Source of the DNA: Verrucomicrobium sp.
GTDB taxonomy: Bacteria; Verrucomicrobiota; Verrucomicrobiia; Methylacidiphilales; UBA1321
NCBI GenBank assembly: GCA_017849585.1
Contig: JAFIGT010000010.1
Location: 62,001 to 126,000 of the forward strand
Direction: 5' to 3'
DNA length: 64,000 nt
Part shown: piece after piece, positions 20,246 through 27,399 of the stretch
Layout: every line of letters begins with the position of its first letter
How positions within the stretch are numbered: position 1 is the stretch's first letter
Program-made: the position numbers and the translations under genes
The notes under the pieces: generated by a model
Databases searched by the model: none
Seen by the model: only the letters and a program-made list of their open reading frames with translations
What the model was told of the DNA's origin: nothing

Positions 20246-21442
20246 TTATTCGCCCAACCGCTTGCGGATATTTTGCAACTGCTGGTTCAGGCGAGAATTG
20301 GATGTGACGTTGACCGGTGCGGCTGACTTTTCCGGGGTTTTCGATTTCGTGCCCGTGGCGCTCGGGATGGCGGCGGGAATGGAAACGGTCGTGCCGCTGC
20401 CCCCGTAGCTCATGATGCCGGTGGTGAGCTGCATATCCTCCGCGAGCGGACGGTGCGGCGTGAGGGAGAATTTCTGGAGCAAATCGTGGTAGGCCTTGAC
20501 GGCTTCCTCGGGCGTGATCTGGTGCTCGACGATGCGGCGCAGCATTTCGATGAAGGAGAGCGGGTGCTCGGAGTAGTTGATCTTGCGTCCGAACAAGGCC
20601 ACGCGCGCGCCGTACTTCTGCGCTTCGGCGATGAGCTTGAAGGCGTCGTAGGTCGTCCCGGCAGAACCGCCGAGAATGCCCACGACCATTTGCGGATCGT
20701 ACGCGGCGAGTTCCTCCATCGCCTGCGGCCCGTGGTAGACGATCTTCAGGAAGAGGGGACGGCCTTTTTGCGTGACGCCGGCGAGGCTGCGAATGATGTG
20801 GTCGTTGATGAAGGAGGGAAGTTTTTCCGGGGGAATGCCCGCATCGACGTTCGGATCGAACACTTCGAGGAAGTAGCGGAAATTCTTGCGCTCGGCTTCT
20901 TCGCGGAATTCCTTGAACTCGGTCAATGTCTCGTAATCGCGGTGGAGATCGTTCGTGAACGTCACGGAATAAAGTCCCAGATCGGCCCCGAGCACGGGAG
21001 CGGAGGGATCGCAATCAATCTCGCCGCACCGGATGTGGTCGAGCGTGGCGGAGCGGAACGGGCGCGACGGCACGCTGACGTATTGGCCACCGCGTACGAC
21101 CCAGATGTCGGTGGTGTCGTTGGCGCGAGCGGCGGGAGTGATGTGATTGTTGGCGAAAAGTTTTTCGCGGATGGCGAGCTGCTCGATGTTCGAGGCGGAG
21201 CAGAGCATGATGTCGATGAGGCCTTGCTGCACGACGTCGCGAATTTGTTGGCGGTATTCTTCGAGGGTCTTCCAGTGGATTTCCGATTTCATCACCCGCT
21301 CGGGATTCTGCGGACGGCGATGGCCGGGGGCGGTGATGCCGAGGGCCATGTCGGCGTCCTTGGCGTCGGCGATGATGAAGGCTTTGCTGGTGGAGGGATT
21401 CGCGCGGATGTCGGCGATTTTGGTGTCGAGGCTTTTTTGCAT
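20246..21442 (-). CDS. DhnA/LacD-like class I sugar-phosphate aldolase
   Basis: 398 residues from the ATG at 21442; a longer frame to 21505 would overlap the kinase gene by 44 nt and adds a low-complexity leader. The barrel features are IIADAKDADMALG at the start, a lysine at about 233 in FLKIVYHGP in the position of the Schiff-base Lys of DhnA-type aldolases, and GILGGSAGTTYDAFKLI with GARVALFGRKIN as the phosphate-binding end. The last 50 residues are Ser/Thr/Lys-rich. It is the last gene of the DeoR-isomerase-kinase operon and would split the phosphorylated ketose. Tagatose- or fructose-type substrates are possible; the exact reaction is not known. Confidence 0.65.
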   Translation of the reverse strand: MQKSLDTKIADIRANPSTSKAFIIADAKDADMALGITAPGHRRPQNPERVMKSEIHWKTLEEYRQQIRDVVQQGLIDIMLCSASNIEQLAIREKLFANNHITPAARANDTTDIWVVRGGQYVSVPSRPFRSATLDHIRCGEIDCDPSAPVLGADLGLYSVTFTNDLHRDYETLTEFKEFREEAERKNFRYFLEVFDPNVDAGIPPEKLPSFINDHIIRSLAGVTQKGRPLFLKIVYHGPQAMEELAAYDPQMVVGILGGSAGTTYDAFKLIAEAQKYGARVALFGRKINYSEHPLSFIEMLRRIVEHQITPEEAVKAYHDLLQKFSLTPHRPLAEDMQLTTGIMSYGGSGTTVSIPAAIPSATGTKSKTPEKSAAPVNVTSNSRLNQQLQNIRKRLGE

Positions 21443-21461
21443 GGGAAGGGAGGGTGTGAAG

Positions 21462-22604
21462 TCAGAGGGTGAGGGCGTCGGGATTGCCCTTCGCCCAGTT
21501 TTCAATAAAGGGAATCAATTCGGCCAGCGTGGCGCTGCGGCCCTGGCGCACGAAAAAGCCGGTCACAGCGGCGGCGAGGTTCAGACAGGAAACGGGGTCC
21601 AGTTCGAGCAGCAAGCCGAGACAATATCCGGCGTTGAAGCGGTCCCCGGCCCCGGTGCTTTTCTTCGGTGCGGCGCAGAAAGGGCCGTGCGCGTGGTGGA
21701 CTCCCGAGGCGTCCGCCACGACGGCGAATTTGCGGTGGTGAATGACGATCTGGGCGAGTGCGAGCCGTTCGCGCAAGGCGACGGCTTGCTTTTTGACCTC
21801 GGCGATGTCGGTGCCGGTGAGGTTCAGATCGAGCAGGCGCGAGAGAATGTTGGCTTCGTTTCCGTTCAGGCCGAGCACGGTTTTGCCATGGGCTTCGAAT
21901 CCCGAAAGGACTTCAAGCATGGCGCGAATGTCGGCATCGGAGCGCGTGGAGGGATCGACGAGATCAATAAAGAACGCGGGCTGATGCGTGAGCTTGGAAT
22001 AAACTTGTTCCTGCAGCGCGCGCCAGCAGGCGGTCATGTGCGGGTAGAGGGTCCAATCGGTCAACGCGATGACGCGCGCCTGCTGACAGGCATTGAGGTA
22101 AGTGCCGTCGCTCAGGACGCGATCGAGCAGGGCGGTGTCGAACTCCGCGAGTTGCGCGACGGCACTATACATGAGCTTGCCGTCGTTGAACTCGAAGGCG
22201 AGGGTGCGGCCATATTCGCGGCCCCAGGAGTGGCACCCGTGCAGCTTGCGGGCGAGGTCATCGAAGGCGGGGTGGCGCGGCGTGCCCATCGTGGCGAAGC
22301 AATCCACGCTGACACCGAGTTCCGCTATGCCGTCGGCGAAGTTGACCGCGCAGCCGCCCGCGTCGAGGCGGTTGATCACGATTTCGCGGAGACTGCTGTG
22401 GCCTGCCGCCTTCGCGATGAGCGCGTTGAACGCAGGGATGTCGCTGACCGGTTTCCAGTCGGTTAAATTTTTGCGCTCCTGCACGACGGAGATGATCTCG
22501 TCGACGAAGCCGTCGAAACCGGCGACGACCCGCTGTTGCGGAATCGAATCCGCGACGGCGCGCAGCCGGGAGGCGAGCCAATGGAGGGAATCCTGGGAGC
22601 TCAT
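21462..22604 (-). CDS. PfkB-family sugar kinase
   Basis: 380 residues of the ribokinase/PfkB fold. The N-terminal substrate-side motif is AGFDGFVDEI. The C-terminal signature STGAGDRFNAGYCLGLLL contains the catalytic Asp and anion hole. It starts 2 nt after the stop of the isomerase gene, so the two are coupled. It probably phosphorylates the ketose made by the isomerase before aldol cleavage. The sugar is not identifiable from sequence. Confidence 0.87.
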   Translation of the reverse strand: MSSQDSLHWLASRLRAVADSIPQQRVVAGFDGFVDEIISVVQERKNLTDWKPVSDIPAFNALIAKAAGHSSLREIVINRLDAGGCAVNFADGIAELGVSVDCFATMGTPRHPAFDDLARKLHGCHSWGREYGRTLAFEFNDGKLMYSAVAQLAEFDTALLDRVLSDGTYLNACQQARVIALTDWTLYPHMTACWRALQEQVYSKLTHQPAFFIDLVDPSTRSDADIRAMLEVLSGFEAHGKTVLGLNGNEANILSRLLDLNLTGTDIAEVKKQAVALRERLALAQIVIHHRKFAVVADASGVHHAHGPFCAAPKKSTGAGDRFNAGYCLGLLLELDPVSCLNLAAAVTGFFVRQGRSATLAELIPFIENWAKGNPDALTL

Positions 22605-22606
22605 GG

Positions 22607-23179
22607 TCAGGCCTTGTCGCTGAGCAGGCGCACTTGCGCGGGCTCGTCTTCGTCCACGTGAGGATAACGGCCGATGTCGGGATTCACGAAAAAATTGTCA
22701 TGCGCGTCGTCATTCGCGGTGGAGACTTCGCCGATGATGCATTCGTCCGAGACCGGGAAAAATTCATGGTAGACGCCCGGAACGAGCGTGACGCGCGATC
22801 CGGCGGGGAGATCAATGGTGGAGCCGGAGGCGATGGTTTGCAGGGCGCCATTCACTTGAATCTGGAATTCACGCGTGCCGCTTTCGGCGGGGACGCCCGC
22901 CCAGACTCTTACCCGCAGCACGCCCCAGCGCGAGATGATGTCTTCTTTTTTTTGGCGGTGACAATGGGCAGGTGTGGTCATGTCGCGCTGCGCGTACATG
23001 AGCTTTTCGCAATACTCCGGTTCCTCGGCGAGGTTGACCAGTACGAGCGCGTTTTCGCGCCAGCGGCCCAAGCCGAAATCGGTCACATCCCAGCGCGGGT
23101 GCGGAGGCAGCGACCAGCCGTGGTTGACGAAGCAGATGTTGGCGGCGTGGACAAGACGGTTGATTTCACTGCGCTTCAT
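22607..23179 (-). CDS. D-lyxose isomerase-like cupin
   Basis: 190 residues from the ATG at 23179 (MKRSEINRLVHAA), which fits the family start; the frame continues to 23248 without support. This is the D-lyxose ketol-isomerase/DUF1498 cupin family. Metal-binding residues are visible in TPAHCHRQKKEDII (two His and a Glu) and in PGVYHEFFPV. Members interconvert D-lyxose with D-xylulose and often D-mannose with D-fructose. The start overlaps the DeoR regulator stop by 14 nt. With the PfkB kinase and aldolase it forms an isomerise-phosphorylate-cleave pathway. Confidence 0.85.
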   Translation of the reverse strand: MKRSEINRLVHAANICFVNHGWSLPPHPRWDVTDFGLGRWRENALVLVNLAEEPEYCEKLMYAQRDMTTPAHCHRQKKEDIISRWGVLRVRVWAGVPAESGTREFQIQVNGALQTIASGSTIDLPAGSRVTLVPGVYHEFFPVSDECIIGEVSTANDDAHDNFFVNPDIGRYPHVDEDEPAQVRLLSDKA

Positions 23180-23942
23180 TTTTGACCTGGATGAGGTGAA
23201 GGTGATGACGGGACAGGGCGGCGCGTTCGCGAGGGGTGAGCGTGGCATCGGTCACCCACGTGTCGAAGCTGTTCCAGTCGGCAAACTTTGCGGTGCTGGG
23301 GACATTCCACTTGCTGCTGTCGGCGACGAGAATGCGCTTGGTTGAGCGGGCCAGAAATTGTTGTTTCATTGCGGATTCGGCGAGTTCGGTCGTGCTGGCG
23401 CCGTCCTCAAGCGACAAACCGGACGCCGCGACGATGGCGATGTCGGCGTGGACGGAGGCGAGCCATGAGAGCGCCAGAGAGCCGGTCAGAGCGCCGGAGA
23501 CAGCGCGCAATTCGCCGCCGAGCCCGATGACGGTCGCGGCGTGTTCGGTCGTGGCGAGTCCGAGCAGCGGGACGGAGTTGGTGATCAGGGTGAGATCGCG
23601 GCGCGTGAGCAGCAGCCGGGCGACTTCGAGGCAGGTGGTACCGGCGTCAATGAAGAGCGTGGCGCCGTCGGGGATCAGTTCGGCGGTGGCGCGGGCGATG
23701 GCGCGTTTGGCCGCCATGGAGCGGGCGCCCTTTTGGGTGAAGGTGGGTTCGCTTCGCAGCGCGGAGGGATGGACGACGCCGCCGTGGACGCGCACGACGA
23801 GGTTGTCGTTTTCAAGCTCGGTCAAATCCCGGCGCAGGGTGGCGGAGGAAACCTTGAGTTCCCGCTGCAGTGCGGCGACGGAGAGCCGCCGCTTTTTTGA
23901 GAGGAGTTGCTGAATGGCCTGGTGACGTTCGTGAGCGAACAT
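23166..23942 (-). CDS. DeoR-family transcriptional regulator
   Basis: 258 residues. The N-terminal winged helix runs from ERHQAIQQLL through LSVAALQRELKVSSATLRRDL to the wing VRVHGGVV. The C-terminal sugar-phosphate sensing domain includes GATLFIDAGTTCLEVARLL. First gene of the operon with the isomerase, kinase and aldolase, and most likely their repressor, with a phosphorylated sugar as inducer. Its start codon lies inside an 8-bp-arm palindrome (23940-23968), which suggests autorepression and perhaps a leaderless mRNA because no ribosome site precedes it. Confidence 0.9.
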   Translation of the reverse strand: MFAHERHQAIQQLLSKKRRLSVAALQRELKVSSATLRRDLTELENDNLVVRVHGGVVHPSALRSEPTFTQKGARSMAAKRAIARATAELIPDGATLFIDAGTTCLEVARLLLTRRDLTLITNSVPLLGLATTEHAATVIGLGGELRAVSGALTGSLALSWLASVHADIAIVAASGLSLEDGASTTELAESAMKQQFLARSTKRILVADSSKWNVPSTAKFADWNSFDTWVTDATLTPRERAALSRHHLHLIQVKNEAQ

Positions 23943-23968
23943 GATCGTATCTAATCGATTCGATCATG
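23940..23968. promoter_or_regulatory. Probable DeoR operator over start codon
   Basis: Perfect inverted repeat CATGATCG, 13 nt, CGATCATG. The left arm includes the DeoR start codon (complement of 23940-23942). It lies at the head of the isomerase-kinase-aldolase operon, so it is the natural site for autoregulation. Confidence 0.6.
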
Positions 23969-24039
23969 ACTTGTCAAGGGCGGGTTGGTGCGACGCGGGG
24001 AGTGTCCGCGCTCCGTACAGGGAAAACGTTGGCGGAGAA

Positions 24040-25173
24040 TCAGGCCGCTTGGGAGTGGAGGAAGGCGACGTTCAGCGGGCAGGTGACCTGTTTGCCGGAC
24101 TTCGCGGTGAGGGTCACGGACTGGTTGTCGCGGGCGGGCTTGATTGTTTTCACGATGTCGAACCCACGGGGAATCGCCGCGACGGCCATGATGTAATTAA
24201 TGGCGGTGGGGCGTTTCGGGTCGAGCTTGGCGTGGGTGGGGACTCCGGCGCGGTTCAGTTCATTGGGGCGAACGGACTCGGCCAGACCGTAATGGAAATA
24301 GGAACAGACTTCCTCCACGCCGATGGCGTGACGGTGACGTCCATTCCACGGGGCGTAGTGGCGGCCGCCGTTCGACATCCAGAAGACGGTCGAGGGCAGG
24401 ACGCGCGGATCTTTCAGCGCGAACCAGACATAGTTTTTTTCCGCCACGACGACAGCGGTCCAGCCGAAGGGTTGGTTCGGGGTGGTGGCCATCAAGACGA
24501 GGTCTTCGTAACCGGGGCGGGCTGGGTAGGTGGTGAGGTCGGCGAATTGGCCGTTGGTCTGCGGTATGCGGCTGAGGGATTTGAATCGGGCTCCGGGTTG
24601 CAGGATGGAATAGCCGCCATACGCGGGATTTTCGAAGGGCTTGGGGCAGGTCGCGCCGAAGTGGAAGGGGCTGACGCTCACGCGGCCCGCGCCTTCGGAT
24701 TCCAATTGCAGAATGGCGTGATGACCCAATGCCATCGGCCCGCGCATGCCGGAGATCACGTGCTGCTCATAGACGGCGGTCTGCCCATCGACGAGGGAGA
24801 TGATCTTGTCCACTCGACCGGGGCGGACGGAGTTGTTCTGGGCGAGATGGATCCGGTTTGTGGTGGCGGATAGCAATTTCCATTTGGCGTTCGCGGTGTC
24901 GCCATGAGCGGGATGCTGCTCGCCGCGCCAAGGGGTGTCGTTGCCGCCGAAGGGCATGCAGAAAAAATCGCCGCGCAGGGAGCGCAGAATCGGTGGGGTA
25001 TTGGCCGGAAGTTTTTCCTCGGCCCACGGGGCCAGATCCATCGGGGCAATCCAGCGCCGGCCGAGTCGAAAGCGGATCGGGCCGAGATGGCCTCCTTGTT
25101 GGGTGAGGGCGGCGGTAACGGTGCTGGTGCCGAAGGTCCAACTCTCTTGTCCGGCAATGGGGCGGGTTTTCAT
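24040..25173 (-). CDS. Galactose-mutarotase-like sugar-binding protein
   Basis: 377 residues, no signal peptide, so probably cytoplasmic. Long beta-rich sequence with GGHLGPIRFRLG near the start, DFFCMPFGGNDTPWRGEQHPAHGD around 70-95, and many aromatic and His residues spaced as in the aldose-1-epimerase/galactose-mutarotase superfamily. No clear catalytic His/Glu pair can be assigned, so the call stays at fold level. Divergent from the GntR-LacI regulator and probably under its control or that of the nearby DeoR. An unannotated sugar-cluster protein otherwise. Confidence 0.5.
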   Translation of the reverse strand: MKTRPIAGQESWTFGTSTVTAALTQQGGHLGPIRFRLGRRWIAPMDLAPWAEEKLPANTPPILRSLRGDFFCMPFGGNDTPWRGEQHPAHGDTANAKWKLLSATTNRIHLAQNNSVRPGRVDKIISLVDGQTAVYEQHVISGMRGPMALGHHAILQLESEGAGRVSVSPFHFGATCPKPFENPAYGGYSILQPGARFKSLSRIPQTNGQFADLTTYPARPGYEDLVLMATTPNQPFGWTAVVVAEKNYVWFALKDPRVLPSTVFWMSNGGRHYAPWNGRHRHAIGVEEVCSYFHYGLAESVRPNELNRAGVPTHAKLDPKRPTAINYIMAVAAIPRGFDIVKTIKPARDNQSVTLTAKSGKQVTCPLNVAFLHSQAA

Positions 25174-25273
25174 GAGGGGGAGGCTGATGCAACTGCCAGC
25201 ACACTCGTCCGAGTTCCAGACGTCAAGAAGAGTCCAATAGTCGGCGCGAAAAAGTATGGAGGCCGATTATAGC

Positions 25274-25300
25274 CATTTAAGATTGCGCTTGATTTAAATG
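25274..25300. promoter_or_regulatory. Inverted repeat in divergent intergenic region
   Basis: Perfect 7-bp arms CATTTAA and TTAAATG separated by 13 nt, followed at 25301-25309 by the palindrome CGATAATCG. Lies 25 nt before the start of the GntR-LacI regulator, in an AT-rich stretch between two divergent genes. Probable autoregulatory operator and promoter region. Confidence 0.5.
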
Positions 25301-25324
25301 CGATAATCGTATTATGTATGTTTT

Positions 25325-26440
25325 ATGGTCTTTTCAACTGCTTTATCTAAGCCTGAGATGGTTTATAAGGAGATGGAAAGTCGTATACTGAGCGGAAAAT
25401 GGCCAATTAACTGTTTAATTCCCTCGGAGCAGGAGCTTTGTCGAGAATTCGAGTGTGGACGTTCCATCGTAGGCAAAGCGATTGAGCACTTGGTTCATGG
25501 TGGATTAGTGGAGAGGCGGCGGCGCAGCGGCACGCGGGTTATTCAGAATGCGTTGCCATCCGGATCTCCGGCCGCCCGGCTCAATGCTTATGCGTTCATC
25601 TATCCCGGCGAGAGTGAAGCGCATGACGGCATCTGGCGCACCGCGAAGGGATTTCAATCCACGGCGCGGGTGCAACAGCGGCGGGTGATTACGCTTTCGG
25701 CGGAGAGTGACTACGAAAAAGAGGCGGAGAGCTTGCTCCGGTTGCTGGAGTTGGATGTACGGGGCGCGGTCATATACCCCCTCGTGGCGTCGCCGGAGGG
25801 GCAGATTCGATTCTGCCGGATGTTGCTCGAATCGAAGACGCCGATTGTGTTGGTCGATCTGATTTTATCGGGCATGCATTGCCCCTCAGTGGTGGTGGAT
25901 AATTTTCATGCGGGCTATACGATGACCCGTCACCTGCTCGACCAAGGGCTTACGCGCATCGGTTTTTTTGCCAATCAATCCTTCGCGACTTCGGTGCTGG
26001 ACCGCTACAACGGTTATCTCTGGGCGCTCGAGGAAGCGGGGCTGGCGAAGGCGGAGGCGTGGGTGATGCTCGGGGCGGATTGTCATTCCGATTACGCCCA
26101 GCCTTTGCGCGAACCCACGACACAAGCCCGCGCCTATTTGCAACGTGTGCGGGGGATCGAGGGCGTGGTTTGCTCGCAGGATTCCGTGGCACATGGATTG
26201 ATGGGCGCGGCGAGCGAACTGGGATTGTCCGTGCCAGCGGATCTGAAAGTGACCGGTATTGATGATCTGGCGGTGCCGGGGGGGGGGAAGCCGGGTTTGA
26301 CATCCTACCATGTCCCGTTCGAGCGAATGGGCGAAAAAGCTTTTGAGATTTTGGACGCAGCCGTGAACCAGCAGTCCCGGCCCGCGCTGCAGAGCCGGGT
26401 ACGTGGGGAAATTGTGATTCGAGAAAGCAGCGCCTCCTGA
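25325..26440 (+). CDS. GntR-LacI hybrid sugar regulator
   Basis: 371 residues. An N-terminal GntR winged helix (MVYKEMESRIL, then PSEQELCREFECGRSIVGKAI and VERRRRSGTRV; about 10-75) is joined to a LacI-type periplasmic-binding-protein effector domain (AYAFIYPGESE, then VVVDNFHAGYTMTRHLLDQG, GIEGVVCSQDSVAHG and LKVTGIDDL). Such GntR/peripla_BP_3 proteins respond to sugars. It stands upstream of the PEP-CTERM/glycosidase/pseudopilin genes on the same strand and is the likely regulator of that module. A run of ten G lies inside the coding sequence at 26278-26287. Confidence 0.88.
   Translation: MVFSTALSKPEMVYKEMESRILSGKWPINCLIPSEQELCREFECGRSIVGKAIEHLVHGGLVERRRRSGTRVIQNALPSGSPAARLNAYAFIYPGESEAHDGIWRTAKGFQSTARVQQRRVITLSAESDYEKEAESLLRLLELDVRGAVIYPLVASPEGQIRFCRMLLESKTPIVLVDLILSGMHCPSVVVDNFHAGYTMTRHLLDQGLTRIGFFANQSFATSVLDRYNGYLWALEEAGLAKAEAWVMLGADCHSDYAQPLREPTTQARAYLQRVRGIEGVVCSQDSVAHGLMGAASELGLSVPADLKVTGIDDLAVPGGGKPGLTSYHVPFERMGEKAFEILDAAVNQQSRPALQSRVRGEIVIRESSAS
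26278..26287 (+). repeat. G10 homopolymer inside regulator gene
   Basis: Ten consecutive G encode P-G-G-G in the GntR-LacI regulator. The reading frame is correct on both sides as read. Such tracts are prone to slippage and to sequencing error. Confidence 0.7.
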
Positions 26441-26475
26441 TTTATATCCACTTAACATCCACCCTCCATCCTCCT

Positions 26476-27348
26476 ATGAAAACGATCCTACATTCCCTGT
26501 CAGTCAAGTCCCTTTGGAAGCAGCTGGCTCTTGTTTCCACCGCAAGCTGCCTCCTGGCGGGTTCGCTCTCTGCGGCGACGATCTCCAGCGGCTTTGAGCC
26601 GACGACCAACGGCAATTACACAGCGGGCGGAGATGTCATCGGTAAACAGGATACGTCATTGGGCGGGACATGGACCTCGATCTGGACGACGCCTCCCACG
26701 GGCGTCATCTTTTCTTCGCCAACGGGTCAAGCGGGATCCACTTCGCTCCGCATTGCCAGCGATGGAACGGCCGCCCGCGGGGCGAACATTCAAGTGGCCA
26801 ATGCCGCTTCGCTGCTCACGTCGACGTTTTCCTTCTCGCTGGCCATGAACGTGCAGTCCGTGGGAACGCCCACCTCAGGACAGCAGGTACAGGTTCAATT
26901 TGGAGCCCAGACCTTTGGCAATAATTCTTCTTGGTTGAAGTTCGGCTATGACGGGTCGGCTGGGGGCAATCAGTATTACTATATCCAGGGATGGAACGGC
27001 ACGGCGCTCACTGCTAAAAACGTTCTCACATCGAGCGTGACTGCTGGCTTGGGGGAATGGGTCACCTTCAATTTCACGGTGGATCCTTTCTCTCACACCT
27101 ATACCAGCGCCACCGTCACGGGCAGCAAAGGAACGGTGGCGTTTGATTTGACCGGTTTACAAATGGCCTGGGATGGAACGACGACGCCTTCGAATTATTT
27201 GAGCCTGGTCACCGGCAACGGCGACATGGTGACAGTCGATTTCGACAATGTTTCCATTTCCACCATTCCCGAGCCAGCGACGGCGGGGTTGCTGATGAGT
27301 GGTTTCCTGCTTGGAGTTGTCTATCATCGCCGGCAACGCCTCGTGTAG
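26476..27348 (+). CDS. PEP-CTERM sorted exoprotein
   Basis: 290 residues. Signal peptide of about 34 residues (hydrophobic ALVSTASCLLAGSLSAA), then a beta-sandwich resembling a LamG/concanavalin-like domain, and a C-terminal sorting tag IPEPATAGLLMSGFLLG followed by YHRRQR, the PEP-CTERM exosortase signal. It is a distant paralogue of the two PEP-CTERM proteins at 48550 and 50484: the shared frame is S-x-F-E-x-T, K-x-D-T-S-x-G, V-D-F-D and the tag. Predicted to be exported and processed at the cell surface, perhaps in an extracellular matrix. Next to a secreted glycosidase. Binding partner unknown. Confidence 0.88.
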   Translation: MKTILHSLSVKSLWKQLALVSTASCLLAGSLSAATISSGFEPTTNGNYTAGGDVIGKQDTSLGGTWTSIWTTPPTGVIFSSPTGQAGSTSLRIASDGTAARGANIQVANAASLLTSTFSFSLAMNVQSVGTPTSGQQVQVQFGAQTFGNNSSWLKFGYDGSAGGNQYYYIQGWNGTALTAKNVLTSSVTAGLGEWVTFNFTVDPFSHTYTSATVTGSKGTVAFDLTGLQMAWDGTTTPSNYLSLVTGNGDMVTVDFDNVSISTIPEPATAGLLMSGFLLGVVYHRRQRLV

Positions 27349-27399
27349 TTTGTGCGTGGCGTGGGAATAAGGTCGTTTGATTTTGAGTGAAAGATTGTC

